The position numbers were made by a program, and so were the translations under genes. DNA of 64,000 bases from Acidobacteria bacterium Ga0077534 (GTDB lineage: Bacteria > Acidobacteriota > Blastocatellia > Pyrinomonadales > Pyrinomonadaceae): assembly GCA_001464455.1 (NCBI GenBank), contig LNEI01000009.1:79784-143783 (forward strand), read 5' to 3'. Positions 37,989 through 46,219 of the stretch are shown here, in pieces. The notes below the pieces were generated by a model. That model was not told the DNA's origin. It saw only the letters and a program-made list of their open reading frames with translations, and did not search any database. The first letter of the stretch is position 1. The number at the start of each line of letters is the position of its first letter.

Positions 37989-38159
37989 GAATTAACACTA
38001 ATGGCACGAATAAGAGGAAGAACAAAAAGCCAATTCGTGCAATTCGTGTTCATTTGTGGCAAATCTCACTTTAGCCACGAATTAACACTAATGGCACGAA
38101 TAAAGAAAGAACAAAAAGCAAATTCGTGTAATTCGTGTTCATTCGTGGCAAATCTCACT
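37981..38159. repeat. Two tandem ~90-bp palindromic repeats filling the recJ-uppP gap
   Basis: Copy A (37981-38070) and copy B (38071-38159) are almost identical and abut each other. Each starts TTAGCCACGAATTAACACTA and ends TGGCAAATCTCACT; within a copy the CACGAA words at the left are inverted at the right (ATTCGTG, TTCGTGG), so each can fold into a long imperfect hairpin. The pair occupies the whole space between recJ and uppP, and overlaps both: the recJ GTG start and the uppP TGA stop lie in repeat sequence. Confidence 0.9.
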
Positions 38160-39048
38160 GCACGACCGGATCGATCACGCCCTGCCACAGCAGGACGAGG
38201 ATAACGATGCCGAGGATTATCCTGTAAGCGATAAAAATACCGGTTGTGTTCTTCTTAAGGAATGACATCAGGAACCAGATCGCGAGGTAACCGACTACGC
38301 CAGCGACGATCGTGCCGACGAGGAGCGGTACAAAGCTTTCATCGGGCAGAATGTGCCACGCTTCTCTAAGCTCGAGCAGTCCGGAAGCCGTGATCGCGGG
38401 TATTGAGAGGAGAAATGAGAACCGTGCGGCGGTTTCGCGGGTTTGGCCGGCAAAAAGCCCGCCCATTATCGTCGAACCGGAACGGCTCGCTCCGGGCATG
38501 AGCGCCAAAACCTGTGCAAAGCCGACGATCACCGCGTCCCAGATTCCCAGATTCCGCATCGTCTTTCGCTGTGAACCGAGCCATTCGGCGAGCGTCAGCA
38601 GAAGTGCCACCGCGATCAGCATTGTCGCGATAAACCACAGATTCTTTGTCCCAGGACCCTCGATAAAGTCTTTAAATAGCAGACCGACGGTTCCAATAGG
38701 AATAGACCCGATGATTATCAGCCACCCAAGCCACGCTTCCGGTGAAAGGAAGATCGGGCGGCTGCCGTCGGTGCCGGAGAATCTCATTTTCCGGCGGTTA
38801 AAGACAAAGTTCCAATGATCGCGAACAAACGCCGACGAGATCCCCCAAACATCGCTCGCAAAATAGACAAACACGGCGGCAAGGGTTCCTAACTGAATAA
38901 CAGCCATCGTCGCCGTCGTCATCGCGGCGTCGCCGTTGTACAGATTTGTATACCGGCTAGCAAAAACAAGATGCGCGGTCGAGCTGATCGGAATAAATTC
39001 CGTCAGCCCCTGAACGATCCCCAGAATAATGGCTTGAAGCAGATTCAT
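38155..39048 (-). CDS. uppP: Undecaprenyl-diphosphatase
   Basis: This 297-residue polytopic enzyme removes a phosphate from undecaprenyl diphosphate, recycling the lipid carrier for peptidoglycan and other envelope polymers. It starts with the BacA/UppP signature QAIILGIVQGLTEFIPISSTAHL and has the second conserved loop MPGASRSGSTIMGGLFAG near 183-200; both contain catalytic residues. About eight membrane helices are seen. The TGA stop falls inside repeat copy B. Ddl in the same broad region also serves wall synthesis. Confidence 0.95.
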   Translation of the reverse strand: MNLLQAIILGIVQGLTEFIPISSTAHLVFASRYTNLYNGDAAMTTATMAVIQLGTLAAVFVYFASDVWGISSAFVRDHWNFVFNRRKMRFSGTDGSRPIFLSPEAWLGWLIIIGSIPIGTVGLLFKDFIEGPGTKNLWFIATMLIAVALLLTLAEWLGSQRKTMRNLGIWDAVIVGFAQVLALMPGASRSGSTIMGGLFAGQTRETAARFSFLLSIPAITASGLLELREAWHILPDESFVPLLVGTIVAGVVGYLAIWFLMSFLKKNTTGIFIAYRIILGIVILVLLWQGVIDPVVQ

Positions 39049-39098
39049 CGCGAGGCAAAGGAAGATTGTCGGTCATCAAACCCGATTTGGCAATTTTC

Positions 39099-39136
39099 AA
39101 GATCAAAGATCAAAGGCCAAAGTTCAAAGATCAAAA
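39099..39136. repeat. Short direct repeats of the GATCAAAG / CCAAAG type
   Basis: In the 166-bp gap between the divergent uppP and the next gene, the words AAGATCAAAGATCAAAGG and AAAGTTCAAAGATCAAA follow one another. They look like a slippage-prone A-rich intergenic repeat. No frame or promoter is evident. Confidence 0.5.
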
Positions 39137-39214
39137 ACCCGCGTGCCATCTGATACAGATACCCTCCAATAAACGCCTTAGATATCGACGGCCAATTTCT
39201 TTCCGCGAGGTTTT

Positions 39215-39715
39215 ATGAAAATTTCAATGATGATCCTATGGATATTCGTTACTCTGCTGAGTATCGAGATCGGAGCGGGGCTTTATGAGACGTTTGTGGT
39301 GATCCCGATGTGGATGGGCGGGGCGCCGGACTCGGTGGTCAAGTATTTCGAACTCTATCAGGCCAATCCGCAGTTCGCTTTACGTGCGGGGCCGAAGTTT
39401 TGGATATATATGACGCCGCTCGCAGGGCTTTTCGCTCTCGCGACGCTCCTTACCAGCTTTAATACGTCGCCGCAGCATCGCAAATGGCGTCTTATCGGCA
39501 GCGGAATGTCAGTTTTCATTGTCGCGGTGACCTTTGCGTGGTTCGTACCAAACATCATGCGGCTCACCTACGACATCCCCGCAATGTCCGCCACCGAGAT
39601 CACAACCACAGCAAACTGGTGGGTCAGCCTAAACTACCTCCGCTGCATCCTGGGAGTCACCGCACTCCTCTGCACCTTCCGCGCCCTCAGTTTACCCGAC
39701 GAAAGCCCGCGTTAG
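39215..39715 (+). CDS. Small integral membrane protein (DUF1772-like)
   Basis: The 166-residue protein has four predicted membrane helices (about 2-22, 64-84, 92-112 and 138-158). The first contains ILWIFVTLLSIEIGAGLYET, a pattern of DUF1772/anthrone-oxygenase-like proteins as I recall. GAGG lies about 10 nt before the ATG. Immediately after its stop a 21-bp tandem repeat begins in the same frame, but only after the TAG codon, so the repeat is not part of the protein as read. Function unknown. Confidence 0.68.
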   Translation: MKISMMILWIFVTLLSIEIGAGLYETFVVIPMWMGGAPDSVVKYFELYQANPQFALRAGPKFWIYMTPLAGLFALATLLTSFNTSPQHRKWRLIGSGMSVFIVAVTFAWFVPNIMRLTYDIPAMSATEITTTANWWVSLNYLRCILGVTALLCTFRALSLPDESPR

Positions 39716-39720
39716 CGGTT

Positions 39721-39993
39721 CCGGGAGCACTTGCAGACGCTCTGGGAGCACTTCCAGACGCCCCGGGAGCACTCCCAGACGATCCGGGAGCACTCCCAGA
39801 CGCTCCGGGAGCACTTCCAGACGCTCCGGGAGCACTCCCAGACGCTCCGGGAGCACTCCCAGACGTTCCGGGAGCACTCCCCGACGCTCTGGGAGCAGTT
39901 CCAGACGCTCTGGTAGCACTTCCGGACGCTCTGGGAGCACTTCCGGACGCTCTGGGAGCACTTCCGGACGCTCCGGAAGCTCTTCCGGACGCT
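39721..39993. repeat. 13-copy 21-bp minisatellite
   Basis: Thirteen contiguous units of exactly 21 bp run from 39721 to 39993, with consensus CCGGGAGCACTTCCAGACGCT; units differ mostly at positions 2, 11-13, 15 and 20. Most contain a small inverted repeat (GGGAG-CA-CTCCC or CCGGAAG-CT-CTTCCGG in the last unit). Since 21 is a multiple of 3, several frames stay open on both strands and encode 7-residue repeats (for example GALPDAP forward, VLPERLE reverse). None has a start, ribosome site or neighbour context that supports translation. The units contain no unique spacers, so this is not a CRISPR. Confidence 0.92.
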
Positions 39994-40089
39994 CCTTTTG
40001 TTGAGGTGGTGTGTCTGCTACGCGTTTAGGGCATGAATTCTCCTTGAATGACCTGCGAGGAAGTCGTGTAGAATGGTTCGTACACGAAC

Positions 40090-40563
40090 ATGACTACTAT
40101 CTTGCAGCGAATAATGGCGAGCAATGCTCCGGCGGCGACGGTCTTGGTGCGGTTTATTGTGGGAGTTGTTTTTGTTTCGGAGGGATTTCAGAAGTTTCTG
40201 TTCGCGGACGAGGTCGGGGCGGGGCGTTTTGCTAAGATACCGATCGCAAATCCTGACGTCGTGGCTCCGCTGGTTGGGGTTTTTGAGATAGTTTGCGGGG
40301 CGCTCGTGCTTTTTGGGCTGCTGACGCGAGTTGCTGCGGTTCCGCTGATCGCGATAATGCTCACGGCGCTCTTCACGACCAAGCTGCCGATTCTTCTGGG
40401 CCACGAATTCCTCGGTTTTAGCCTCAGAAAGGTCTCGTATTATGGCGTTTGGGGCTTTCTGCACGAGTCGCGGACCGATCTGGCAATGCTGTTCAGCTCG
40501 ATCTTCCTGCTGATAGTCGGCGCAGGCAGGTACTCGCTCGATGCGATAGTGCGCCGGAAGTAA
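40090..40563 (+). CDS. DoxX family membrane protein
   Basis: This 157-residue protein has four membrane helices. The N-terminal LVRFIVGVVFVSEGFQKFLF and the later GVFEIVCGALVLFGLLTRVAAVPL are the two conserved DoxX signatures. DoxX-like proteins are linked to redox or sulfur metabolism but most have unknown function. It stands between the minisatellite and chrA on the plus strand. Confidence 0.88.
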   Translation: MTTILQRIMASNAPAATVLVRFIVGVVFVSEGFQKFLFADEVGAGRFAKIPIANPDVVAPLVGVFEIVCGALVLFGLLTRVAAVPLIAIMLTALFTTKLPILLGHEFLGFSLRKVSYYGVWGFLHESRTDLAMLFSSIFLLIVGAGRYSLDAIVRRK

Positions 40564-40565
40564 AT

Positions 40566-40602
40566 GCTCTGCGTCCTAATCTCCGCGGGCTCTGCGAGGA
40601 AT
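40566..40602. repeat. Short CTCTGCG-type intergenic repeat
   Basis: The gap between doxX and chrA holds CTCTGCGTCC, CTCCGCGG and GCTCTGCGAGG in succession. Such strings resemble a common family of degenerate intergenic repeats. I see no promoter or terminator consensus. Confidence 0.4.
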
Positions 40603-40671
40603 CTTTGTTCGTGGTAATTCAGGAATAATTCTTGCGGAGTTCGTCGACCGAAGACGCAGACGTTGATCAAC

Positions 40672-42021
40672 ATGAAAGATGAACCGCGATCCGATGTCCA
40701 GAACGTCCCTTTTGCCGAGGCTTTTCGGTTTTGGCTGAAGCTGGGGTTTATTTCCTTCGGCGGGCCGGCCGGGCAGATCGCGATCATGCACAAAGAGCTG
40801 GTCGAAAAGCGTCGCTGGATGGGCGAATCGCGGTTTTTGCACGCTCTGAACTACTGCATGCTGCTTCCCGGCCCAGAGGCTCAGCAACTCGCCGTCTATA
40901 TCGGCTGGCTCATGCACAAAACGCTCGGCGGCATCGTCGCGGGCGTGTTTTTCGTCCTGCCGTCGGTGATAATTCTGCTCGTACTGTCGTATATTTACGC
41001 CGCATTCGGGCACTTGCCCGCCGTCGACGGAGCTCTTGCCGGTTTTAAACCCGTCGTCGTCGCGATAGTCGTCGAAGCGCTGTTGAAAATAGGCAAAAGG
41101 GCCTTGAAACGCTGGGTTCATTACGGCATTGCGGCCGCTGCCTTCGTCGCGATCTTTGTTGTCAATGTTCCCTTCCCGTTGATCGTCTTCGCCGCCGCGA
41201 TTGTAGGGCTCGTGGGAATGCATTTTCTGCCCGCGTCGTTCATTGCCGCGGAAAAGAAGCCAGATGCCACCGATATTTCACCGGAAGCGGACCGGAAACC
41301 GATACTTTCGGACGACACCGTTCAGGACCACACCGTTCCGAATAGGTTTCGGCTGTTCAAGATACTCGGCGTCGGCGCCATTTTGTGGATACTTCCCTTT
41401 CTGGCACTTATCGCGTGGAACGGATCGCAGAATCTGCACGTCGAGGAGTATAAATTCTTCTCGATATCGGCACTCGTGACCTTCGGCGGAGCGTACGCCG
41501 TGCTCGCATACGTGACCCAGGCCGTAACGGCCGCGCCGTACAATTGGATAACACCGACCCAGGCCGTCGACGGCCTTGCACTTGCCGAAACAACTCCGGG
41601 GCCTTTGATAATGGTGCTGCAGTTCGTTGGATTTATGGCCGCGTGGAACAATCCTGTCGCCGGAATGTCGCCGCTGGTAAGCGGGATCGTCGGAGCTCTG
41701 GTGACGACCTACGCGACTTTCCTGCCGTCGTTCCTATTTATCTTCGTCGGTGCACCGTATATCGAGAAGCTTCGAAACAGCCGCCTGCTGACCGGCGCTC
41801 TTTCGGGCGTCACCGCTGCGGTCGTGGGCGTGATCCTAAACCTCGCGCTCGTTTTCGGCCTCGCCGTTATCTACGACAGCGGGCCGGGCACGCTAAATTG
41901 GTTCGCGGTCGCCGTCAGCGTCGCGGCGTTTGTGGTTTTGTACAGATTTAAGGTCGATGTCCTGTTGGTGGTGCTCGGCGGGGGGCTGCTGGGCATCATT
42001 TATACGTTTGCAGCCGGTTAA
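40672..42021 (+). CDS. chrA: Chromate transporter, two-domain ChrA
   Basis: The 449-residue polytopic protein has two homologous halves. The first opens [21 protein letters not shown] with GGP as the conserved motif, then [15 protein letters not shown]. The second contains [29 protein letters not shown], where TPGPL is the family mark. ChrA exports chromate across the inner membrane. The ATG at 40672 is preferred over a TTG three codons upstream. A soluble linker (about 185-225) joins the halves. No chrB regulator is adjacent. Confidence 0.93.
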   Translation: MKDEPRSDVQNVPFAEAFRFWLKLGFISFGGPAGQIAIMHKELVEKRRWMGESRFLHALNYCMLLPGPEAQQLAVYIGWLMHKTLGGIVAGVFFVLPSVIILLVLSYIYAAFGHLPAVDGALAGFKPVVVAIVVEALLKIGKRALKRWVHYGIAAAAFVAIFVVNVPFPLIVFAAAIVGLVGMHFLPASFIAAEKKPDATDISPEADRKPILSDDTVQDHTVPNRFRLFKILGVGAILWILPFLALIAWNGSQNLHVEEYKFFSISALVTFGGAYAVLAYVTQAVTAAPYNWITPTQAVDGLALAETTPGPLIMVLQFVGFMAAWNNPVAGMSPLVSGIVGALVTTYATFLPSFLFIFVGAPYIEKLRNSRLLTGALSGVTAAVVGVILNLALVFGLAVIYDSGPGTLNWFAVAVSVAAFVVLYRFKVDVLLVVLGGGLLGIIYTFAAG

Positions 42022-42022
42022 A

Positions 42023-42049
42023 AGGCCCGGCAGTAACGCGACCGGGCCT
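42023..42049 (-). terminator. Hairpin between chrA and the SDR gene
   Basis: Arms at 42023-42030 and 42042-42049 (AGGCCCGG and CCGGGCCT) form a perfect 8-bp stem. On the minus strand the hairpin is followed by TTTTAA, so it can terminate the SDR transcript. The SDR stop lies within its first arm. On the plus strand it follows the chrA stop directly but has no T-run. Confidence 0.55.
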
Positions 42050-42818
42050 ATTCGCGGTAACGTGCCCTGCCCGCGACGTTGTCGTAGAGCCACGCGGGCA
42101 TTATTCGGCCTAGCTTTACGACCCACGAGAGTGGGAACGGGAACGCGTGGAACTTCTTTTTCTGTTCGATGGCCGAGATGAAATGCGGAATAGCTTCGTC
42201 GAGTTCGAGAATGAACGGCATTTTGTTCGAACGGCCCGACGTGAGCGGCGTTTTGATGAATCCGGGCTGGATTATCGTCACGTCGATGCCGTTTTTGGCG
42301 TGGTCAAGCCGCACGCTTTCGAAAAACGCGGTCATCCCGGCTTTGCTCGCGGAGTACGCGGCCGATTTTGGAAGCCCGCGAAAGCCCGCGAGGCTCGAAA
42401 TTGCTACGAGATGGCCGTTTTTACGCTCGATCATGTCGCCGATGACCGCGTGGATCGAGTTTACGGCCCCGAGCAGGTTGATATCGATCAATTTCTTGAC
42501 CGAATCGGGCTCATAGGCACGCGTCTTCTCGTCATTACCGCCAATGCCGGCGTTTGCGATCATGATGTCGATATGTCCGAACTCTTCGCGAAACCGCCTT
42601 GCGGCGTCTTGGATCGCAAGCGGGTCGACTACGTCGCAAGGCAGAGCAACTGCCTTACCGCCAGCCGCTTCGCATCGTGTTTTCAGGTCGTTGAGCAGCT
42701 CTTCGCGACGGGCCACAAGCCCCAGCGTGGCTCCTTTCTTCGCAAGCGCAATCGCGAGCGCTTCGCCGATGCCGCTCGACGCTCCGGTTAGGAAAACTTT
42801 TTTGGTGTTCCAGTTCAT
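42048..42818 (-). CDS. Short-chain dehydrogenase/reductase
   Basis: The 256-residue classical SDR has TGASSGIGEALA (about 11-22) for cofactor binding, NAGIG near 90, the catalytic Ser in SSLAGFRGLP and the YSASK pair (about 155-159). The C-terminal region has a hydrophobic patch typical of membrane-associated SDRs. Substrate unknown. It lies downstream of a small secreted gene on the minus strand (15 bp), so the two may be cotranscribed. Confidence 0.88.
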   Translation of the reverse strand: MNWNTKKVFLTGASSGIGEALAIALAKKGATLGLVARREELLNDLKTRCEAAGGKAVALPCDVVDPLAIQDAARRFREEFGHIDIMIANAGIGGNDEKTRAYEPDSVKKLIDINLLGAVNSIHAVIGDMIERKNGHLVAISSLAGFRGLPKSAAYSASKAGMTAFFESVRLDHAKNGIDVTIIQPGFIKTPLTSGRSNKMPFILELDEAIPHFISAIEQKKKFHAFPFPLSWVVKLGRIMPAWLYDNVAGRARYRE

Positions 42819-42833
42819 TCGAAAATCTCTCGC

Positions 42834-43226
42834 TTATCTGCCCGCACCGCAGCCCAGCTCGTTTCGACAGCGTTTCAGGAGAACGCCGGCGAGGATCGCA
42901 CCACCGACGGCTGCTCCGACGATGCCGATTATCGCCCCTGTGCTCAGCCCCTTCCGCGGGCGTTTGATGGAATCAACCTCGGTGAACTTAAAAGCTTCCG
43001 CAACAGACGTTTGCTCTATGATCGCCGTAAACGATTCCTGTTCGACGGTAGTTATCCTTCCCTTTGTCCGGATTCCGGAGAGGAGACTAATTTCTACCGA
43101 TCTGTCGCCCTTATTAAGTGATTCATTTGCCGCCTTTCTCAGCTTATCTATTTTGGAAGTTTGGGCGGGAACGGCAACTGTGGTGAATAGTGAGAGTAAA
43201 ACAAAGAGAGTAATAGTACGTAACAT
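42834..43226 (-). CDS. Small exported protein with a glycine-zipper helix
   Basis: The 130-residue product has a signal peptide (TITLFVLLSLFTTVAVPAQ). The mature part has a beta-rich Sm-like stretch (SVEISLLSGIRTKGRITTVEQESFTAII in parts), and a C-terminal glycine-rich helix LSTGAIIGIVGAAVGGAILAG. The C-terminal RCRNELGCGAGR has two cysteines. I do not recognise the family. It lies 15 bp downstream of RNase J on the same strand. Confidence 0.65.
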   Translation of the reverse strand: MLRTITLFVLLSLFTTVAVPAQTSKIDKLRKAANESLNKGDRSVEISLLSGIRTKGRITTVEQESFTAIIEQTSVAEAFKFTEVDSIKRPRKGLSTGAIIGIVGAAVGGAILAGVLLKRCRNELGCGAGR

Positions 43227-43241
43227 GGTTAGCTCCTCGTA

Positions 43242-44903
43242 TCAGATCTCGACGACGGTCGTTACGATAACAGGTTTCGATCCGAGTTCTTTTTGCACGA
43301 AACGCTTGAGATGAACCCGTAGGTTTTCCTTGAACATCGTGCGGTCGCGGACGTGCTCGGGCTTCATGTTAGTGATGGCTTTGACAATAGAATCTCGAGC
43401 TTCCTTGCCGAACCCATTTATCGGGTCGATGCCGGCGACGCCTTCGAAAGTGATCTGCGGGTCACCGAGTATTTTTGTCGTATTCTTCTCGAGGGCAACG
43501 ACCAACGAGATGGCGCCGCCATAGGCGAGTTTCTTTCGCTCGCGAACGGTTTCGTACTCGATCTCTTCCATCGACTCTTCGTCGATGAAGGTCTTATAAA
43601 GTTCGCGTTTCTCGACGACCTGACAGCTCAGCTCGTCGATCTCGAGGACATTGCCGTTTTCGATGAGCACGATGTTGTCGTCATTGTATCCGGCGACGTG
43701 GTTTTTGATAAATTCCTTTTGGCGGAAGAGCATTCGGTATTCGCCGTGGATCGGGATGACGAATTTGGGCTTCGAGGTCTCAACCATGATGCGAATATCT
43801 TCCTGCGAAGCGTGACCCGAGACGTGGACGAGCCGGCGTTTTTCCTCGATGATATTCGCACCTCGTTTGTAGAGATTGCCGATCAGGCGGCTGATGCTCT
43901 TTTCATTGCCGGGAATGATCCGGGCAGAAAGCACGACCGTGTCGCCTTTCTCTACCTCCATCCCTTTGTAAACGCCGGTAGCGAGATTCCAAAGGGCAGC
44001 CCGCATTTCGCCCTGCGAACCCGTTACGAGATAACAGATCTCGTCGTCATCGAGCTTGCGTGCGTCGCTAAGTTCGATCATCGTGTCGCCGACAATGTTC
44101 AGAAGCCCCATGCCCGACGCTATCTCGACATTCTTCTGCATCGACCGCCCGAGCACACAAACGCGTCGTCCGTACTTGCGAGCAATGTCAAAAACGATCT
44201 GAAGCCGATGAAGCGAGGAAGAAAAGGTCGAAACGAACAAACGCCCTTCCGTTTGCTCAAATATCTCTTCGAATGCAGGAATTACCGCCTGTTCGCTCGG
44301 AGTTCGACCCGGGACCGTGGCGTTTGTCGAGTCGCAAAGCAGAGCAAGAACGCCTTCGTCACCAATGCGGCCGAGCATTTCGAGATCGTAGGGCTTCCCT
44401 ATCACCGGCGTGTCGTCGATCTTGTAGTCGCCGGTGTGGATGATCGTTCCGACAGGCGTATGGATGGCGAGCGAAAAACATTCGACCAGCGAATGCGACG
44501 CATGGATGAACTCGATCTCAAATACGCCGATCTTGATTCGGTCTTTGGCCTTAACGCGATGCAGGAGCACATCGTTCATCATGTTGTACTCATCCAAGCG
44601 CTTCTCAGTCAGAGCCAAAGTGAAGCGCGAAGAGTAAACTGGCAGGTTAAATTTCTTGAGAATGTAGGACAGCGCCCCGATGTGGTCTTCGTGGCCGTGT
44701 GTCAGAATGATAGCGGTAAGATCGTCGCGATATTCTTCGAGAAAATCAAAATTCGGTATCGAAATATCGACCCCGTAAGGCGTTTCCTCAGGAAAACCCA
44801 TGCCCGCATCAACGACGATCATTTCGCCGCCGTAACGGATTCCCATGCAGTTCATCCCAAATTCGCCAATGCCGCCAAGCGGTATGATCTCTATTTTGCC
44901 CAA
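43242..44903 (-). CDS. rnj: Ribonuclease J
   Basis: The 553-residue metallo-beta-lactamase / beta-CASP nuclease has the metal motif ILTHGHEDHIGAL (about 67-79), the second motif IHTGDYKID, and DSTNATVPGRTPSE. Beta-CASP features include FSSSLHRLQ and VSGHASQEDI near 365. RNase J acts as a 5'-3' exonuclease and endonuclease in RNA decay and rRNA maturation. The start is a TTG (44903), with AGGAG about 6 nt upstream. An antisense frame of 520 codons covers almost the entire gene and is rejected as a shadow. Confidence 0.95.
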   Translation of the reverse strand: MGKIEIIPLGGIGEFGMNCMGIRYGGEMIVVDAGMGFPEETPYGVDISIPNFDFLEEYRDDLTAIILTHGHEDHIGALSYILKKFNLPVYSSRFTLALTEKRLDEYNMMNDVLLHRVKAKDRIKIGVFEIEFIHASHSLVECFSLAIHTPVGTIIHTGDYKIDDTPVIGKPYDLEMLGRIGDEGVLALLCDSTNATVPGRTPSEQAVIPAFEEIFEQTEGRLFVSTFSSSLHRLQIVFDIARKYGRRVCVLGRSMQKNVEIASGMGLLNIVGDTMIELSDARKLDDDEICYLVTGSQGEMRAALWNLATGVYKGMEVEKGDTVVLSARIIPGNEKSISRLIGNLYKRGANIIEEKRRLVHVSGHASQEDIRIMVETSKPKFVIPIHGEYRMLFRQKEFIKNHVAGYNDDNIVLIENGNVLEIDELSCQVVEKRELYKTFIDEESMEEIEYETVRERKKLAYGGAISLVVALEKNTTKILGDPQITFEGVAGIDPINGFGKEARDSIVKAITNMKPEHVRDRTMFKENLRVHLKRFVQKELGSKPVIVTTVVEI

Positions 44904-44976
44904 TTTAACTCCTAAAAGCTGAAGGAAGAGAATAACATTTTTAACCGTGCTTCGTGCGAGTATCTACGAATTATAC

Positions 44977-45006
44977 TTGACAAAAAAGTCTTGATTGAAA
45001 TATTCT
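44977..45006 (+). promoter_or_regulatory. Sigma-70 type promoter upstream of the manganese riboswitch
   Basis: A perfect -35 box TTGACA lies at 44977-44982 and a -10-like TATTCT at 45001-45006 (18-bp spacer). The aptamer begins five bases later, so the leader transcript would start very near the riboswitch P1 helix. The site sits between the divergent rnj and terB-like genes. Confidence 0.65.
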
Positions 45007-45010
45007 CTTT

Positions 45011-45119
45011 TAGGTTCGGTAGGGGAGTAGACGCCTTGCAGTAAAAAAAGGCTTCCTGATGTCGTCAATACGTTGGCTTTTGTTAGCTGACCGGCGTGGG
45101 AAATAAGTTTCGAGACCTA
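45011..45119 (+). promoter_or_regulatory. yybP-ykoY-type manganese riboswitch aptamer
   Basis: The leader contains the hallmark GGGGAGTAG (45022-45030) and a second conserved block CTGACCGGCGTGGG (45087-45100), which I recognise from the yybP-ykoY aptamer. The P1 helix pairs TAGGTTCG (45011-45018) with CGAGACCTA (45111-45119), with one bulged G. The 3' strand of P1 is shared with the 5' arm of a downstream terminator, so aptamer and terminator exclude each other. In characterised members Mn2+ stabilises the aptamer and turns expression on. The downstream TerC-like gene is a classical target of this riboswitch. Confidence 0.85.
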
Positions 45120-45156
45120 TCGCGGTAACACATCCGCGATGGGTCTTTTTCCTTTT
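45113..45156 (+). terminator. Riboswitch-controlled intrinsic terminator
   Basis: Arms at 45113-45125 and 45134-45146 form a 13-bp stem with one G-T pair around an 8-nt loop and are followed by five T (45146-45150) and another TTTT. The left arm overlaps the 3' side of aptamer P1 (45111-45119). This gives a transcriptional ON switch when the metal-bound aptamer forms. The TerB-like start lies 34 bp downstream, preceded by AGGAGG at 45175-45180. Confidence 0.85.
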
Positions 45157-45189
45157 CGCGGATAGAGAACGCGTAGGAGGACGAAACTT

Positions 45190-46179
45190 ATGGAAGCTTA
45201 TGTTAAAGCTGGGCTAGATGCGTACAAGAGACGCAGGCAAGCCGAGCAGGAATTTCTGGAACACACCGAACGTGTCAAATGCCTTTTGGGTCTCGAAACC
45301 CATGAAAGGCATGAGACCGCACTGCTTTTCTTGTCACCGCTCGTATCGATCGCGTGGACCGATGGTCGCGTGGCTCGACATGAACAAGACTACATTTTGC
45401 GGGCTGCTGAGATATACGGCTTACTCGAAAACGAGTCTGCGTATGCGGTTCTAATGCAGCGACTGCACTCCAAACCACACCATCGCGATATCGAGGTTTG
45501 GTGGGATGAGATCACGGACGTCTGCCGCATGATGGATTCGGGCGAATGTGCCGCACTTGTATCTCACCTGTATCAGCAGATCAAGTTCATCGGCGAATTT
45601 AGTGAGAAATATACATTTGGCCTCTGGCGAGCTCACCGCCTCGGCGAAAACGAGCAGGAAACGCTCGATCAGTCAGAAAAGCGTATCGCTGAGATCCTTA
45701 CCGATCAGGCTCGCATTTCGTCTGACGGCATCAGCGATTCCGAGTTGCTGCGTTTGGTGCCGCTAGTGCGAGTAGCATGGGCAGATGGGAGGGTTACTAA
45801 GCGCGAGCGACAGATGATCTTCTCCTCTGTCGTTGATATGCACATACCCGAATCTGAACAGAATCTCCGCACGCTTGCCCGTTGGCTTGATATACGTCCC
45901 GAGGACGAATTCTTTAAGGCGGCTCTTCACGGCCTCCGTGATCATTTGGCGAGTCATCCCGAAGATGAATCACGTTCGGCCAAGTACGACATCCTTTCGC
46001 GATGTGCAACCGTCGCCGAAATGTCGGGCGGAAACGGCACTTTCGAGGCTGGGGGTGAGCGCATCTGCGAAGAAGAGATCGACACGGTAAAACACATTGC
46101 AAAGATCCTTACTGACGTTATGGCAGACCCAGATCAGGTCAAACCAAATTCAATAGCGAAAGGAGGCGAAAGGGTTTAA
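45190..46179 (+). CDS. Protein with two TerB-like domains
   Basis: This 329-residue cytoplasmic protein carries two copies of a helical TerB-like unit. The first is around 40-130 with LLFLSPLVSIAWTDGRVARHEQDY in parts, the second around 180-260 with LLRLVPLVRVAWADGRVTKRERQ. The DGRV element is the conserved Asp-containing metal-linked motif of TerB and DjlA-like proteins. A linker and a C-terminal tail of ~50 residues complete it. The Shine-Dalgarno AGGAGG is strong. It is the first gene after the manganese riboswitch, 40 bp before the TerC-like gene. Function unknown; metal sensing or a chaperone-like role at the membrane is inferred. Confidence 0.8.
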   Translation: MEAYVKAGLDAYKRRRQAEQEFLEHTERVKCLLGLETHERHETALLFLSPLVSIAWTDGRVARHEQDYILRAAEIYGLLENESAYAVLMQRLHSKPHHRDIEVWWDEITDVCRMMDSGECAALVSHLYQQIKFIGEFSEKYTFGLWRAHRLGENEQETLDQSEKRIAEILTDQARISSDGISDSELLRLVPLVRVAWADGRVTKRERQMIFSSVVDMHIPESEQNLRTLARWLDIRPEDEFFKAALHGLRDHLASHPEDESRSAKYDILSRCATVAEMSGGNGTFEAGGERICEEEIDTVKHIAKILTDVMADPDQVKPNSIAKGGERV

Positions 46180-46219
46180 CTGAGCTCGTTTGAGCACTCA
46201 CTAACCTTAGGTAATTACT

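Noticed and set aside
39731..39916. Translated 7-residue repeat protein in one of several frames
   Set aside because: No start, ribosome site or upstream operon supports any of the frames, and all frames stay open simply because 21 is divisible by 3.
39721..39993. CRISPR array
   Set aside because: The units are contiguous with no spacers and no cas genes are present.
43353..44915. Open frame of 520 codons on the plus strand across RNase J
   Set aside because: It is the antisense shadow of rnj; RNase J has complete motifs and the antisense translation shows no domain or signal.
45113..45156. Ordinary terminator of rnj
   Set aside because: It is on the plus strand, while rnj runs on the minus strand and away from it; it shares bases with aptamer P1.
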